A stretch of DNA of 64,000 bases from Azospirillum brasilense (GTDB lineage: Bacteria > Pseudomonadota > Alphaproteobacteria > Azospirillales > Azospirillaceae). Position 1 is the first letter of the stretch. Every line of letters starts with the position of its first letter. The position numbers and the translations under genes are program-made. The stretch covers positions 62,001 through 126,000 of the forward strand of contig NZ_CP012919.1 in the NCBI RefSeq assembly GCF_001315015.1, given 5' to 3'. The notes under the pieces were generated by a model. That model was not told the origin of the DNA and searched no databases. It worked only from the letters and a program-made list of their open reading frames with translations. Positions 17,169 through 26,414 of this stretch are shown in pieces.

Positions 17169-19655
17169 TTACGGGCAGACCGTGGTGGACTGCCCCACCG
17201 CCCGCCACAATGCGGACAGGGCGGCTTCGGGCGTGACCGCTGGAACGACGAAGCCGTTCGCGCAGTGCCGCAGCCGCTCGGCAGGCGCCCCCATGTCGAA
17301 AACCACGACTGGCAGGCCGAGGCCGACCACCTCGTCCAGAATGTAGCAATAGGTTTCCGGCCAGATCGACGGCAGGAAGATGGCACGGCAACCATGTTGC
17401 GCAAGACGGCTGCGCAGTTCCTCCGGCGTGTAGGAGCCGTTGTCCCGGAAATGGGGCGATTGAATCGGACGGTCGATGTTGCCGAACAGTTCGAACAGCA
17501 AGGGCAGCGCCTGCGCCTCCGCCAGCCGCACCACCCCCTCCAGCATCCGCGAGCCCTTGGCCACGTTGATGCCCCCAACGACCGCGATGCTGGCGACCGG
17601 GCCGGATGGTGGCGGCGGCAATGGCGTGACCATCAGATGATCGACCAGATGCGGCATGATACGCACCCGCTCGTCCGGCAATACGAAGGCCCGCCGCAAC
17701 GTGCCAAGCGCGCTCCTTGAAAAGACGACGTGCCGGTCGGCGAGATCAAAGAAGTCCTGCCAGGCCCGGCGGTAGGCCGCCATGTCGAAGGTTCCGTCCA
17801 GCTCCATTCCGAAGGCGCCGCTCCAGCCGGCATCGGTGCCCGGCCAATGGACGTGAGCGTTGATGGGAATGCAGGATCGGCAGCGTTCGGGATCCGGCAC
17901 GCCGCAGAAGCGATCTTCGGAATCGATCAGGTTCAGCGACGGGCAGATCGGAAAGTAGTCGTGATGCAGGAGGCGCAGCGGGACTCCCCACTCCAGGCGA
18001 AGCGACCGGGCGAACGCCATCACCGCTTCGGGGTTCCGATAGCCGACCAGTGAATTGACCACCACCTCCGCCAGAGGCAGCGCCTTGGCCAAGGCCGCGA
18101 CGTCGGTCAGGTCGTTCGCCGGAAACCGGACTGTGGCCTCACGATGCAGAAGCTCGACATCAAGCGCGCCGTCCGGCATGCCAAGGACCGGCTGCACCGC
18201 CGGCCGCACCAGCAGGACCGTCCGGCCAGCCGCCTGCAAGCGCGCCACTTCCTTGGTGCGGAACAGCGCAGCACCGCCCTTGCCCGAATGGTCGAACAGC
18301 AGCACCGTCCGCAACCGGTCGGAACGCCCCAGAATGCGCACGACCGCGGCGGCCCGAAGAGGGCGCAATGGGTCGGCGCGGATGAAGTCCTGCACTTCCG
18401 CATCAAACTCGGGATAACGCTGCCGGATGATCTCCCCGGACGCGGCGATCTGGCTTTGCTTCTCCTGACTGGTGAAGCTGCCGCCGTGCTTGTGATGGAC
18501 GTAGAGGTTGGGGACCGCCACGTTGACGTAGCCGTGGCGCATGGCGCGGCGGCACCAGTCCACTTCCTCGCCATAGCCACGCCCGAATGCGGCCAGGTCG
18601 AAACCGCCGATGTCGCGCAATGCCTTGCGGTTCAAGGCCATGCAGAATCCGACACCGGTCGGCACCTCCACCGGCGCGACGTCCTTCAAGGTCGCGAAAA
18701 CCCCGTCGATGTCCTGGACCGCCGCACCGAGAAAGGGCGCGTTGTCCTCCGGCATGGCCGGAAATCCGCAGATGGTGCCGGCGTTGGTGAACGGAGTGGT
18801 GCTGGCGATGCGGGGCGTCCGCTCGATCGGACCGACCAGCCGCTCCAACCAGCCGGGCGGTACCTCGACGTCGGTGTTCAGGAGAACGACGTGACCGTCG
18901 GGGTTCAGCCGGGTTGCGACCTCCAGCCCGCTGACGACAGCCTTCAGATAGCCTTCGTTCGCTGGTTTGGCCACAAGCGTCACATGGTCCAGCGACGTGG
19001 CGAGCGCGATCAGGAAGGCGGTTATGCTGCGATCGGGATTGCCGTCGTCGATGAAGACGATGTGGTGCCGGGATTCGACCGTCTCGATCAGCGCGTGCAC
19101 CAATGGGATCAGAAACGGCTTGCCGCCGTAGACCGGCACAATGATGGTCACGGGAGCGATGCACGGCGTCTCCCGCTCCGGCGAGGCCGCTTCGAACCGA
19201 TCGAGCGCCTCCCGCGCCCGCGCCAGGGACGATGGCAAGGCCGCGGCGTAGCGCAAACCACGCTCGGTCAGGAAGCTGTATTCCACCGCCCCCGGACCAC
19301 GCTCGCAGGCGAGTTGCCAACTGCGCAACGACAAGCCTTCACGCAGCATCAACGGCACGAGGAATTCCTCGCCTCCGGCGGTCAGCCGCAGGACGACGGC
19401 CGACGTGCTGAGCGGCAGGGCCGCGACCACCGCGAACCCCGAACGGTCGGCCAGAGGGTTTCCGATGGCAAGCCCGACGTCGTGCCGGTCGATTCCCCTT
19501 TGGACATGGATGGCGGGCGGACGCTGCCCCCCGTCGATCACCACCTCGAAACCGCAAAGACCGTGCCGGTTGTGGAAAGCCCAGCCTTCGATCCGCAGTT
19601 CGGTGCCGACCTCCACCCGCTCGATGAAGTACCCGAACGCCCCGTCTGTGCTCAT
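17169..19655 (-). CDS. Two-domain glycosyltransferase (GT2 plus GT4-like)
   Basis: This 828-aa protein has an N-terminal beta-rich region (about 1-160), a GT2 domain beginning P-V-T-I-I-V-P-V-Y at residue 168 with F-I-D-D-G-N-P-D and L-L-N-T-D-V-E-V, and a C-terminal GT-B-like half. The latter has V-V-G-G-I-N-V-A-K-G near 690 and P-E-T-Y-C-Y-I-L-D-E-V near 775. No membrane span is seen. It converges with the coiled-coil gene (32 bp between stops) and is probably co-transcribed from the GT61 gene upstream. Its donors and acceptor cannot be read from sequence. Confidence 0.8.
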   Translation of the reverse strand: MSTDGAFGYFIERVEVGTELRIEGWAFHNRHGLCGFEVVIDGGQRPPAIHVQRGIDRHDVGLAIGNPLADRSGFAVVAALPLSTSAVVLRLTAGGEEFLVPLMLREGLSLRSWQLACERGPGAVEYSFLTERGLRYAAALPSSLARAREALDRFEAASPERETPCIAPVTIIVPVYGGKPFLIPLVHALIETVESRHHIVFIDDGNPDRSITAFLIALATSLDHVTLVAKPANEGYLKAVVSGLEVATRLNPDGHVVLLNTDVEVPPGWLERLVGPIERTPRIASTTPFTNAGTICGFPAMPEDNAPFLGAAVQDIDGVFATLKDVAPVEVPTGVGFCMALNRKALRDIGGFDLAAFGRGYGEEVDWCRRAMRHGYVNVAVPNLYVHHKHGGSFTSQEKQSQIAASGEIIRQRYPEFDAEVQDFIRADPLRPLRAAAVVRILGRSDRLRTVLLFDHSGKGGAALFRTKEVARLQAAGRTVLLVRPAVQPVLGMPDGALDVELLHREATVRFPANDLTDVAALAKALPLAEVVVNSLVGYRNPEAVMAFARSLRLEWGVPLRLLHHDYFPICPSLNLIDSEDRFCGVPDPERCRSCIPINAHVHWPGTDAGWSGAFGMELDGTFDMAAYRRAWQDFFDLADRHVVFSRSALGTLRRAFVLPDERVRIMPHLVDHLMVTPLPPPPSGPVASIAVVGGINVAKGSRMLEGVVRLAEAQALPLLFELFGNIDRPIQSPHFRDNGSYTPEELRSRLAQHGCRAIFLPSIWPETYCYILDEVVGLGLPVVVFDMGAPAERLRHCANGFVVPAVTPEAALSALWRAVGQSTTVCP

Positions 19656-19722
19656 CGCCTTACGTCCCGATTGCCGCGTTGGGATCCATTCATCTGTAAT
19701 CGGGCCCCCCGTGTTCGGGCCG

Positions 19723-20805
19723 TCAATCGGCGAAGATGCTGTCCCGGTTGTCCGGGGAAAGGATCAGATCGGTGTCCCATGGCATGATGCCTCGAACCGG
19801 GCCGCTCTGCGCGCAGCGGATTTCCGTATAATCAAGACCACGCAGAGTTGCGATGAACCAGAAGAACGTGTCGGGCATGCCGGCTGGCGTCAAGTTGATG
19901 ACGCGCGCACCGGGCGGGGCGAAGGCAATGTTGGTCATGGCCGCTCCCATGACGCCGATGATCCGCGAGGCGCCCTTGAACAGCGCGATCTGCTGCGGCA
20001 GGTCGAGAAGCCCCGGCTCGACCACCCGGTAACCCCGGGCCTCGGCCTGGGCGGCGAGGGCATCCTCGTCCACGATGCGGCGGATTCCCGTGGATCGGCG
20101 GGTGACGAACAGCTGCTCCACGCCGGCGGAAGCCACGTCCCGCGCCATGGCATCCACCGTGTCCAGGACGAGCGGTGACATGTAGCCGCCATGCTCCGTC
20201 AGGCCATCCACCAGCAGAAGGTCGGCAAAGCGCCGTGGCGTGTCGTCGGCGACGATGGTCCGCGCCAGATCGATCCCCAGCATGGACAGGGAGAAGGCCA
20301 TCGAGTTGTTCAGATGCTCCGGCGCCTGCGCGACGAGAAACCGCGAGCCGAGATCCGAAAGACGGTCATGGACGAGATGAGCCTTGGGCAGCATCTCCAT
20401 CATCCAGTGCCCATAGTTGCCGACGCCACGCTTCTTGCACAGGAGGACCGGCCCCTCGCGGTCGGCAGCCCACCCCATCTCCTCCCAGTGCCGCATGGAG
20501 GCCAGGACGGCGTCATGGGCCTGATCGATCTCCGTTTCGGAATGCTGGGTGATGGTTTCGCGATAGAGATTGCCGCCGCGGTCGAAGACCAACCCCTCCT
20601 TGGCCACCCACACGTCGGCGAGGCGCGCCACCCGCACCGGACGCTCTGGAAAGCGCAGGGTGCTCCACGCCCATTCCATCACCTGCCGGACAGAGTCCGG
20701 GATTAGGTCCCCGTTGACGAGACGGGGATAAGCGGCGTCGAACCCCGGCGAGGTCAGGGTGAGGATGACCGAGTCATCCGGCAGGGCGATTTGTGTCGGA
20801 CGCAT
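19723..20805 (-). CDS. Glycosyltransferase family 61-like protein
   Basis: This 360-aa protein matches the GT61 (DUF563) pattern. A central G-N-Y-G-H-W-M-M-E-M-L-P-K segment carries the family N-Y-x-H-W. A later F-V-T-R-R-S-T-G-I-R-R-I-V-D-E precedes the C-terminal I-I-G-V-M-G-A-A-M-T-N-I-A-F, the usual G-x-H-G-A-x-x-x-N region. The usual histidine there is replaced by methionine, which may mean altered catalysis. ATG 20805 agrees with homology; upstream in-frame codons reach into the manC-side intergenic region. It lies 67 bp before the two-domain glycosyltransferase, in the same direction. Confidence 0.75.
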   Translation of the reverse strand: MRPTQIALPDDSVILTLTSPGFDAAYPRLVNGDLIPDSVRQVMEWAWSTLRFPERPVRVARLADVWVAKEGLVFDRGGNLYRETITQHSETEIDQAHDAVLASMRHWEEMGWAADREGPVLLCKKRGVGNYGHWMMEMLPKAHLVHDRLSDLGSRFLVAQAPEHLNNSMAFSLSMLGIDLARTIVADDTPRRFADLLLVDGLTEHGGYMSPLVLDTVDAMARDVASAGVEQLFVTRRSTGIRRIVDEDALAAQAEARGYRVVEPGLLDLPQQIALFKGASRIIGVMGAAMTNIAFAPPGARVINLTPAGMPDTFFWFIATLRGLDYTEIRCAQSGPVRGIMPWDTDLILSPDNRDSIFAD

Positions 20806-20888
20806 CCGGGCGGAATTCCATCGCAAGCCCCATGCCGCACCGTCCGGATGGCCCACGCCGTGGCGCCGGGGCCATCCGGACCGGCCGG

Positions 20889-22331
20889 CTACGAGCGGCC
20901 GTAATGGTCGTCGAAACGGACGATGTCGTCTTCTCCCAGATAGGAGCCGGACTGCACCTCGATCAGGTTCAGCGGGACCTTCCCGGGGTTCTCCAGCCGA
21001 TGCGGGGTGCCCAACGGGATATAGACGGACTCGTTCTCGCGCAGCAGGATCTGCTCGTCGCCGCGGGTGACCAGCGCGGTGCCGTTCACCACCACCCAGT
21101 GCTCCGCGCGGTGATAATGCTTCTGCAGCGACAGGCGGGCGCCCGGAGACACCGTCAGCCGCTTCACCTGGAAGCGGTCGCCGGCGTGCAGGGACTGGTA
21201 GAAGCCCCAGGGGCGGTGCACCCGGCGATGCAGCAGCGGCTCGCTGCGACCCTGCGTCTTCAGGTGCTCGACCAGCGGCTTGATGTCCTGTGCCCGGTCC
21301 TTGGCGGCGACCAGGATGGCGTCCTCGGTGGCGACCACCACCGTGTCCTCCATGCCGAGCAAGGCGACAAGCGCGCCGTCCTCGCTGCGGACGTAGCAGC
21401 CGCGGCTGTCCCAGGCGACGGCGTCACCGTGGCAGACATTGCCGCCCTGGTCCTTGACGCCAATCTCCCACAGCGCCGACCAAGCGCCGACATCGGTCCA
21501 GCCGATGCTGCAGGGCACCACGGCGGCAGCCTCGGTGCGCTCCATCACCGCGTAGTCGATGGAGATGTTGGGGGAGGCGGCGAAAGCCTCCTCGTCCAGG
21601 CGGAAGAAGTCGAGGTCGGAGCGGCCGCGGGCAAGCGCCGTCCGGCAGGCCTCCAGGACCGCCGGCGCCCAGCGCTCCAGCTCAGCGAGATACTGGCGGA
21701 CCGGCAGCAGGAACATGCCGCTGTTCCAGAAGAAATCCTTTTCCGCCAGATAGCGCTCAGCCTGCTCACGCGGAGGCTTCTCCACGAAGGCGGCGACCCG
21801 GAAAGCACCCCCGTGCCCCTCCACCGCGCCACCCCGGCGGATGTAGCCATAGCCGGTCTCCGGCGCGGTCGGGACGATGCCGAAAGTGGCCAGATGGCCG
21901 GATGCCGCCGCCGCCGCCGCCGTGGCGACCGCCTGAAGGAAGGCGTCCTGATCCTGGATCGCGTGGTCGGCCGGCAGCAGCAGGATCTGCCCGTCGGGGT
22001 CCTGCTCCGCCACGATCAGGGCGGCGACCGCGGCGGCGGGAGCGGTGTTGCGCCCGACCGGTTCAAGAACGATGCGCGCCGTGCCGCGCCCGGTTTGGCG
22101 CATCTGTTCGGCGATGACGAAGCGATGCTCCTGGTTGCAGACGATCAGCGGATCGGCGAAGCGCGCAGCATCGGAAACCCGCCCCGCGGTGTCCTGCAAC
22201 ATCGAACGTTCCGAGCAGAGCGGCAGGAACTGCTTGGGATATTGCTCCCGCGACATAGGCCAGAGCCGGACTCCTGCACCGCCGGACAAGATCACGGGGT
22301 GTATCCGGCTGTTCTGTGAGGCGTTCGTCAT
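20889..22331 (-). CDS. manC: Mannose-1-phosphate guanylyltransferase / mannose-6-phosphate isomerase
   Basis: This 480-aa bifunctional enzyme makes GDP-mannose in the cytoplasm. The N-terminal nucleotidyltransferase domain shows V-I-L-S-G-G-A-G-V-R-L-W-P at residues 13-25, followed by the P-K-Q-F signature. The C-terminal cupin (from about 355) has R-P-W-G-F-Y and Q-K-H-Y-H-R-A-E-H-W, the metal-binding PMI type II motif. Length is normal for the ManC/AlgA/NoeJ family. It supplies gmd at 2923 and pairs with the PMM at 52529. It is divergent from the GT2 gene at 22503 across 171 bp. Confidence 0.93.
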   Translation of the reverse strand: MTNASQNSRIHPVILSGGAGVRLWPMSREQYPKQFLPLCSERSMLQDTAGRVSDAARFADPLIVCNQEHRFVIAEQMRQTGRGTARIVLEPVGRNTAPAAAVAALIVAEQDPDGQILLLPADHAIQDQDAFLQAVATAAAAAASGHLATFGIVPTAPETGYGYIRRGGAVEGHGGAFRVAAFVEKPPREQAERYLAEKDFFWNSGMFLLPVRQYLAELERWAPAVLEACRTALARGRSDLDFFRLDEEAFAASPNISIDYAVMERTEAAAVVPCSIGWTDVGAWSALWEIGVKDQGGNVCHGDAVAWDSRGCYVRSEDGALVALLGMEDTVVVATEDAILVAAKDRAQDIKPLVEHLKTQGRSEPLLHRRVHRPWGFYQSLHAGDRFQVKRLTVSPGARLSLQKHYHRAEHWVVVNGTALVTRGDEQILLRENESVYIPLGTPHRLENPGKVPLNLIEVQSGSYLGEDDIVRFDDHYGRS

Positions 22332-22502
22332 GGCTGGCGAAACTGCACCTTTGGTTAAGAATTCGACTCCCTGTGTAGAGGTTTTGCCGCAGGCATGCTA
22401 CAGCGAAATCCGGCACCTTGCGGCCTTGCGGGTCATAAGGCCGCCGCGTCATCGGGCCGGCGTTCCGGAGCCTGAATCCAGGGGGAAGCGACGATCACGG
22501 GC

Positions 22503-23528
22503 ATGCTTAAAGGACGGTTTCCGGCGACCGGCGTCGAGGGCTCCGCACCGGTCGTGCCAGAGCAGGACGCCGCTCCCGCCTTCACCATCATCACCCCCTG
22601 CCTGAACCGCGCCGCCCTGGTGGCGGAGGCGGTGGAAAGCGTGCTGGCCCAGGACGGGGTAACGGTTGAGCACATCGTGGTGGACGGCGGCTCCACCGAC
22701 GGCACGCTGGAGGTCCTGGCGCGCTACCCGCATCTGCGCGTGCTCACCGGACCGGACCGGGGCGTCTACGACGCCATCAACCGTGGGCTGGGGATTGCGC
22801 GCGGCTCGGTCGTCGGCCATCTGAACAGCGACGACCTCCTGCTTCCGGGGGCACTGACCGCCGTGGCCCGCGCCCTGGCCACGGCGCCGGAGGCCGACGC
22901 GGCCTGCGGTGGCGCCACGGTGGTCGAAACCGGTTCCGGGCTCGACGGAACCGAACGGCCACGGGAAGCCTGCGGCTACGACGATCCGGCGATGAAAAGG
23001 CTGCGCCCCTTCGACCTGTGCCGCGGCGTGCCGATGATCAACGCCCGTTTCTTCCGACGCAGCCTGTACGAGCGGGTCGGCGGCTACGACCCGTCCTATC
23101 GCTACGCCGGCGACCGCGAGTTCCTGATCCGCGCCTGGACCGCCGGCATGAAAACCGTTCCTGTGGCGGAGCGGGTCTATCTCTACCGCCAGCATGACGG
23201 CTCGATGACCATCGTCGGCGGCATGCGGCACATGGTCCCATGGCTCGACGAACACCTGCGGCTCGCCCGCCGGGTGATGGACGATCCGGCCAGTTCGCCG
23301 GCCCTGCGCCGCGAAGCCCGGGACTGGCACGCCTTCGAACTGGGCCGGGCCGCCGCCCGCGCCCTGACCACGGGCAGTGCCGGGCAGGCGGCACGACTGG
23401 CCTTTGCCGGCATCGCCACCGACCCCATCTGGCCGGCCCGATTCGCGCGGCAGGCGAGCGGCTATTGCCTTCGCCACTATTGCCTTCGCCGTCGCGAACG
23501 GGCAAAGGAACGCCCCGATACACTCTGA
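22503..23528 (+). CDS. Family 2 glycosyltransferase
   Basis: This 341-aa GT2 enzyme has a GT-A start T-I-I-T-P-C-L-N-R at residues 28-36, V-D-G-G-S-T-D-G-T as the nucleotide loop, and H-L-N-S-D-D-L-L as the metal-binding D-D. The class resembles WcaA/WfgS-type transferases. No membrane anchor is seen. It starts a plus-strand run of three glycosyltransferase genes and is divergent from manC. The in-frame ATG at 22503 has no strong ribosome site. The specific linkage is unknown. Confidence 0.82.
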   Translation: MLKGRFPATGVEGSAPVVPEQDAAPAFTIITPCLNRAALVAEAVESVLAQDGVTVEHIVVDGGSTDGTLEVLARYPHLRVLTGPDRGVYDAINRGLGIARGSVVGHLNSDDLLLPGALTAVARALATAPEADAACGGATVVETGSGLDGTERPREACGYDDPAMKRLRPFDLCRGVPMINARFFRRSLYERVGGYDPSYRYAGDREFLIRAWTAGMKTVPVAERVYLYRQHDGSMTIVGGMRHMVPWLDEHLRLARRVMDDPASSPALRREARDWHAFELGRAAARALTTGSAGQAARLAFAGIATDPIWPARFARQASGYCLRHYCLRRRERAKERPDTL

Positions 23529-23562
23529 CACCCTTAAGTCTTTCCAGCCGAGTTCCTTGTCC

Positions 23563-26406
23563 ATGCCCTCATCCCAGTCTCCGTCCGCACCCGGCTTCGC
23601 CGATTTCGTCGAACGGCTTGCAAGCACCGAGCCGGTCGCCCGGATTCTGGCGGTCGGTTCGGGACCGGGGCGGGACGCCCTGCGACGCGGGCTGGAACGC
23701 AACCCGCTGCGCCCGTCCCTGACGGAGACCGGAAGCGGGAATGGCATCGTCATCACGCCTCCCAACGCCCATGAGATCGGCGAAACGTGGCTGCGCCTCC
23801 GCAACGACGCCGATCTGCCGCCGCTCGCCGGGCTGCTCGCCGAACTCGAAGAGGATCTGAAGCGCCATCCCGCCCCACCTCCCGAGGCCGGCGCGCGGCG
23901 GACGCGCGGCGGTTTCGGAATGGTGCTGATCGAGGATGCCGGATTCACCGGGCTGCGCGCGCTGGACCGGGCCGACGACACCGCCACCGTCGTGATCCGA
24001 ACCTCATCCGCGAGCGGCAGCGGCTGGCTGATGCGCCGCCGCCTGCGCGACGAGCCCGACTGGGAGACGATCGCCGAGGGCGGGGACTGGGCGGCCTTCC
24101 GGCGGCGTCCCGTGGAGTCCGGGACCGACCTGCCGATCCACTTCTTCACCATCGTTCTGAACGGCGAGCCCTTCATCCGTTACCACGAAGCGGTCTTCGC
24201 CTCGCTGCCCCTGCGGTGGCACTGGCACATCGTGGAGGGCGTGGCCTCGCTGTCCCACGACACCGGCTGGAGCCTGGCGTCCGGCGGACGGGTGCTGGAC
24301 AGCGTGCACGACCGGGGCCGCAGCAACGACGGCACCTCCGCCTATCTGGACGAGCTGGCGGCCCGCCATCCGGACCGCATCACCATCCACCGCAAGCCGC
24401 TGGACTCCTTCTGGGACGGCAAGCGCGAGATGGTCAACGCCCCCCTGCCCCACATCCGCGAGGCCGGCCTGCTCTGGCAGGTGGACGCCGACGAGCTGTG
24501 GACGGCGGAGCAGATCCGCACCGTCCACGCCATGTTCCAGGCGAACCCGAAGCGCACCGCCGCCTTCTACTGGTGCGACTATTTCGTCGGGCCGGAGCGG
24601 ATCATCAGCACGCGCCACAACTACGCCCAGAACCCGCAGCAGGAATGGCTGCGCACCTGGCGCTTCGAGCCCGGCATGACCTGGGCGGCGCACGAGCCGC
24701 CGACCCTCGTCGGCGCCGACGGCAAGGACGGCGCCCAGATCGACCCCTTCACCCAGGACGAGATGGAGGAGGCCGGCGTCGTCTTCCAGCATTTCGCCTA
24801 CGCGACCGAGGCGCAGGCCGCCTTCAAGGAAAGCTATTACGGCTACAAGGACGCCCGCGCCCACTGGCGCCGCCTTCAGGAGGAGGTGACGGGATCGGCG
24901 CTGCTGCGCGACTACCTGCCCTGGGTGAGCGACGAGACCCTGGCCGACACCGCCGCCGCCCGTGGCGTGGTGCCCGTCGCCGTGCCGGATGAGGCGGCGG
25001 GCAACGGGGCTTGGCGCTTCCCCGATCCCGCGGAGGTCGCCGAACGCCGCAAGGCCCTGGCGCCGGTGCGTCCGAAGATCCTGGTGGACGGGGTCTTCTA
25101 CCAGCATCTCGGCTCCGGCATCGCACGGGTCTGGACGGCGGTGCTCCAGGCCTGGGCCGCCACCGGCTTCGCGGAGCATGTCGTCCTGCTCGACCGCGCC
25201 GGCACCGCCCCGCGCATTCCCGGCGTGCACACCCGCACCATCCGCCGCCATGACAAGGCGTCCCCCGGCGCCGACAGCCTGTATCTGGAGCGGATCTGCC
25301 GGGAGGAGGGGGCGGATCTCTTCGTCTCCACCTACTACACGGCGCCGACCGCCACGCCCTCGGTCTTCATGGGCTACGACATGATCCCGGAGGCGCTGGG
25401 CTTTCCGCTCGCCGACGAGACCTGGCGGGAGAAGCACCGGGCGATCCTGCACGCCTCGTCCCACATCATGATCTCGCGGAATTCCGCCCGCGACCTGGAG
25501 CGGCTGTTCCCCTCGGTCCCGCCGGGCAGCACTTCGGTGGCCTACTGCGGCGCCGGGGACGCCTTCCGCCCGGCGGACGCGGCGGAGGTGGACGGCTTCC
25601 GCAAGGCGCACGGGCTGACCGGCCCGTATGTGCTGATGGTGGGCGAACGGTCCGGCTATCAGGGTTACAAGAACGGCCTTCTGCTGTTCCGCGCGCTCGG
25701 GCTGGGCGATCCGGCAACCCACGACCTGACGGTCGTGTGCGTGGGCGGCGGCAAGGAGGTGGAGCCGATGTTCCGCACCCTGGCCCCCGACACCCGGACG
25801 CTGCGCCTGTCGCTGACCGACGAGGAGCTGCGGCTGGCCTACGCCGGAGCGGAAGCCCTCGCCTACCCGTCGCGCTACGAGGGCTTCGGCATGCCGGTGG
25901 TGGAAGCGATGGCCTGCGGCTGTCCGGTCGTGACCTGCGCCAATTCCTCGCTGATCGAGGTGGCCGGCGACGCTGCACTGTTCGTGGGCGAGGACGATGC
26001 CGCGGGCATGGTTTCGGCCCTCGCCGCCGCCCGCGACCCAGAGCGCCGCGCCGAACTGGTCCGCCGCGGTCTGGCGCAGGCCACCCGCTTCACCTTCGGC
26101 GCCATGGCCGAGGCCATGGCCGCTCATCTGCTGGACAGCGCGGCGAAACTGAAGGACGGGCGCCTCGCCCCGCCGCCGCCGGTATGGCAGGAGTTGCGGA
26201 CCACGCAGGCGGCGGGCATGGCCGCCGGCACCGGCGACGAAGATGATGAGTCGCCCTGGGTCCTGCGGCGCCGCCTGCAACGCAGCGAGCAGCATCTGCG
26301 CACGGTCCAGAACGAGCTGACCAGCATGCAGAACAGCCCCTTCTGGCGCCTGCGCACGGTCACGCTGGGCATCCTGGTGAGGCTCGGCGTGAACTGGCGG
26401 CGCTGA
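23563..26406 (+). CDS. Large two-domain glycosyltransferase (GT-A-like plus GT4)
   Basis: This 947-aa protein has an N-terminal region of about 190 residues that I do not recognise. A GT-A-like domain follows from residue 191, with a W-Q-V-D-A-D-E-L-W strand near 304 carrying a D-A-D metal motif. A GT4 domain follows, with Y-K-N-G-L-L-L-F near 692 and E-G-F-G-M-P-V-V-E-A-M near 772. The tail ends in a short coiled coil and S-P-F-W-R-L-R, a common C-terminal feature of glycan-assembly transferases. The frame is open from 23377, inside the upstream gene, but composition and the domain start support ATG 23563. The next gene starts 8 bp downstream. Confidence 0.8.
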   Translation: MPSSQSPSAPGFADFVERLASTEPVARILAVGSGPGRDALRRGLERNPLRPSLTETGSGNGIVITPPNAHEIGETWLRLRNDADLPPLAGLLAELEEDLKRHPAPPPEAGARRTRGGFGMVLIEDAGFTGLRALDRADDTATVVIRTSSASGSGWLMRRRLRDEPDWETIAEGGDWAAFRRRPVESGTDLPIHFFTIVLNGEPFIRYHEAVFASLPLRWHWHIVEGVASLSHDTGWSLASGGRVLDSVHDRGRSNDGTSAYLDELAARHPDRITIHRKPLDSFWDGKREMVNAPLPHIREAGLLWQVDADELWTAEQIRTVHAMFQANPKRTAAFYWCDYFVGPERIISTRHNYAQNPQQEWLRTWRFEPGMTWAAHEPPTLVGADGKDGAQIDPFTQDEMEEAGVVFQHFAYATEAQAAFKESYYGYKDARAHWRRLQEEVTGSALLRDYLPWVSDETLADTAAARGVVPVAVPDEAAGNGAWRFPDPAEVAERRKALAPVRPKILVDGVFYQHLGSGIARVWTAVLQAWAATGFAEHVVLLDRAGTAPRIPGVHTRTIRRHDKASPGADSLYLERICREEGADLFVSTYYTAPTATPSVFMGYDMIPEALGFPLADETWREKHRAILHASSHIMISRNSARDLERLFPSVPPGSTSVAYCGAGDAFRPADAAEVDGFRKAHGLTGPYVLMVGERSGYQGYKNGLLLFRALGLGDPATHDLTVVCVGGGKEVEPMFRTLAPDTRTLRLSLTDEELRLAYAGAEALAYPSRYEGFGMPVVEAMACGCPVVTCANSSLIEVAGDAALFVGEDDAAGMVSALAAARDPERRAELVRRGLAQATRFTFGAMAEAMAAHLLDSAAKLKDGRLAPPPPVWQELRTTQAAGMAAGTGDEDDESPWVLRRRLQRSEQHLRTVQNELTSMQNSPFWRLRTVTLGILVRLGVNWRR

Positions 26407-26414
26407 GCCGCGGC

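Noticed and set aside
24004..26295. Long minus-strand frame opposite the 947-aa glycosyltransferase
   Set aside because: It is composition-driven shadow with no domains or ribosome site.
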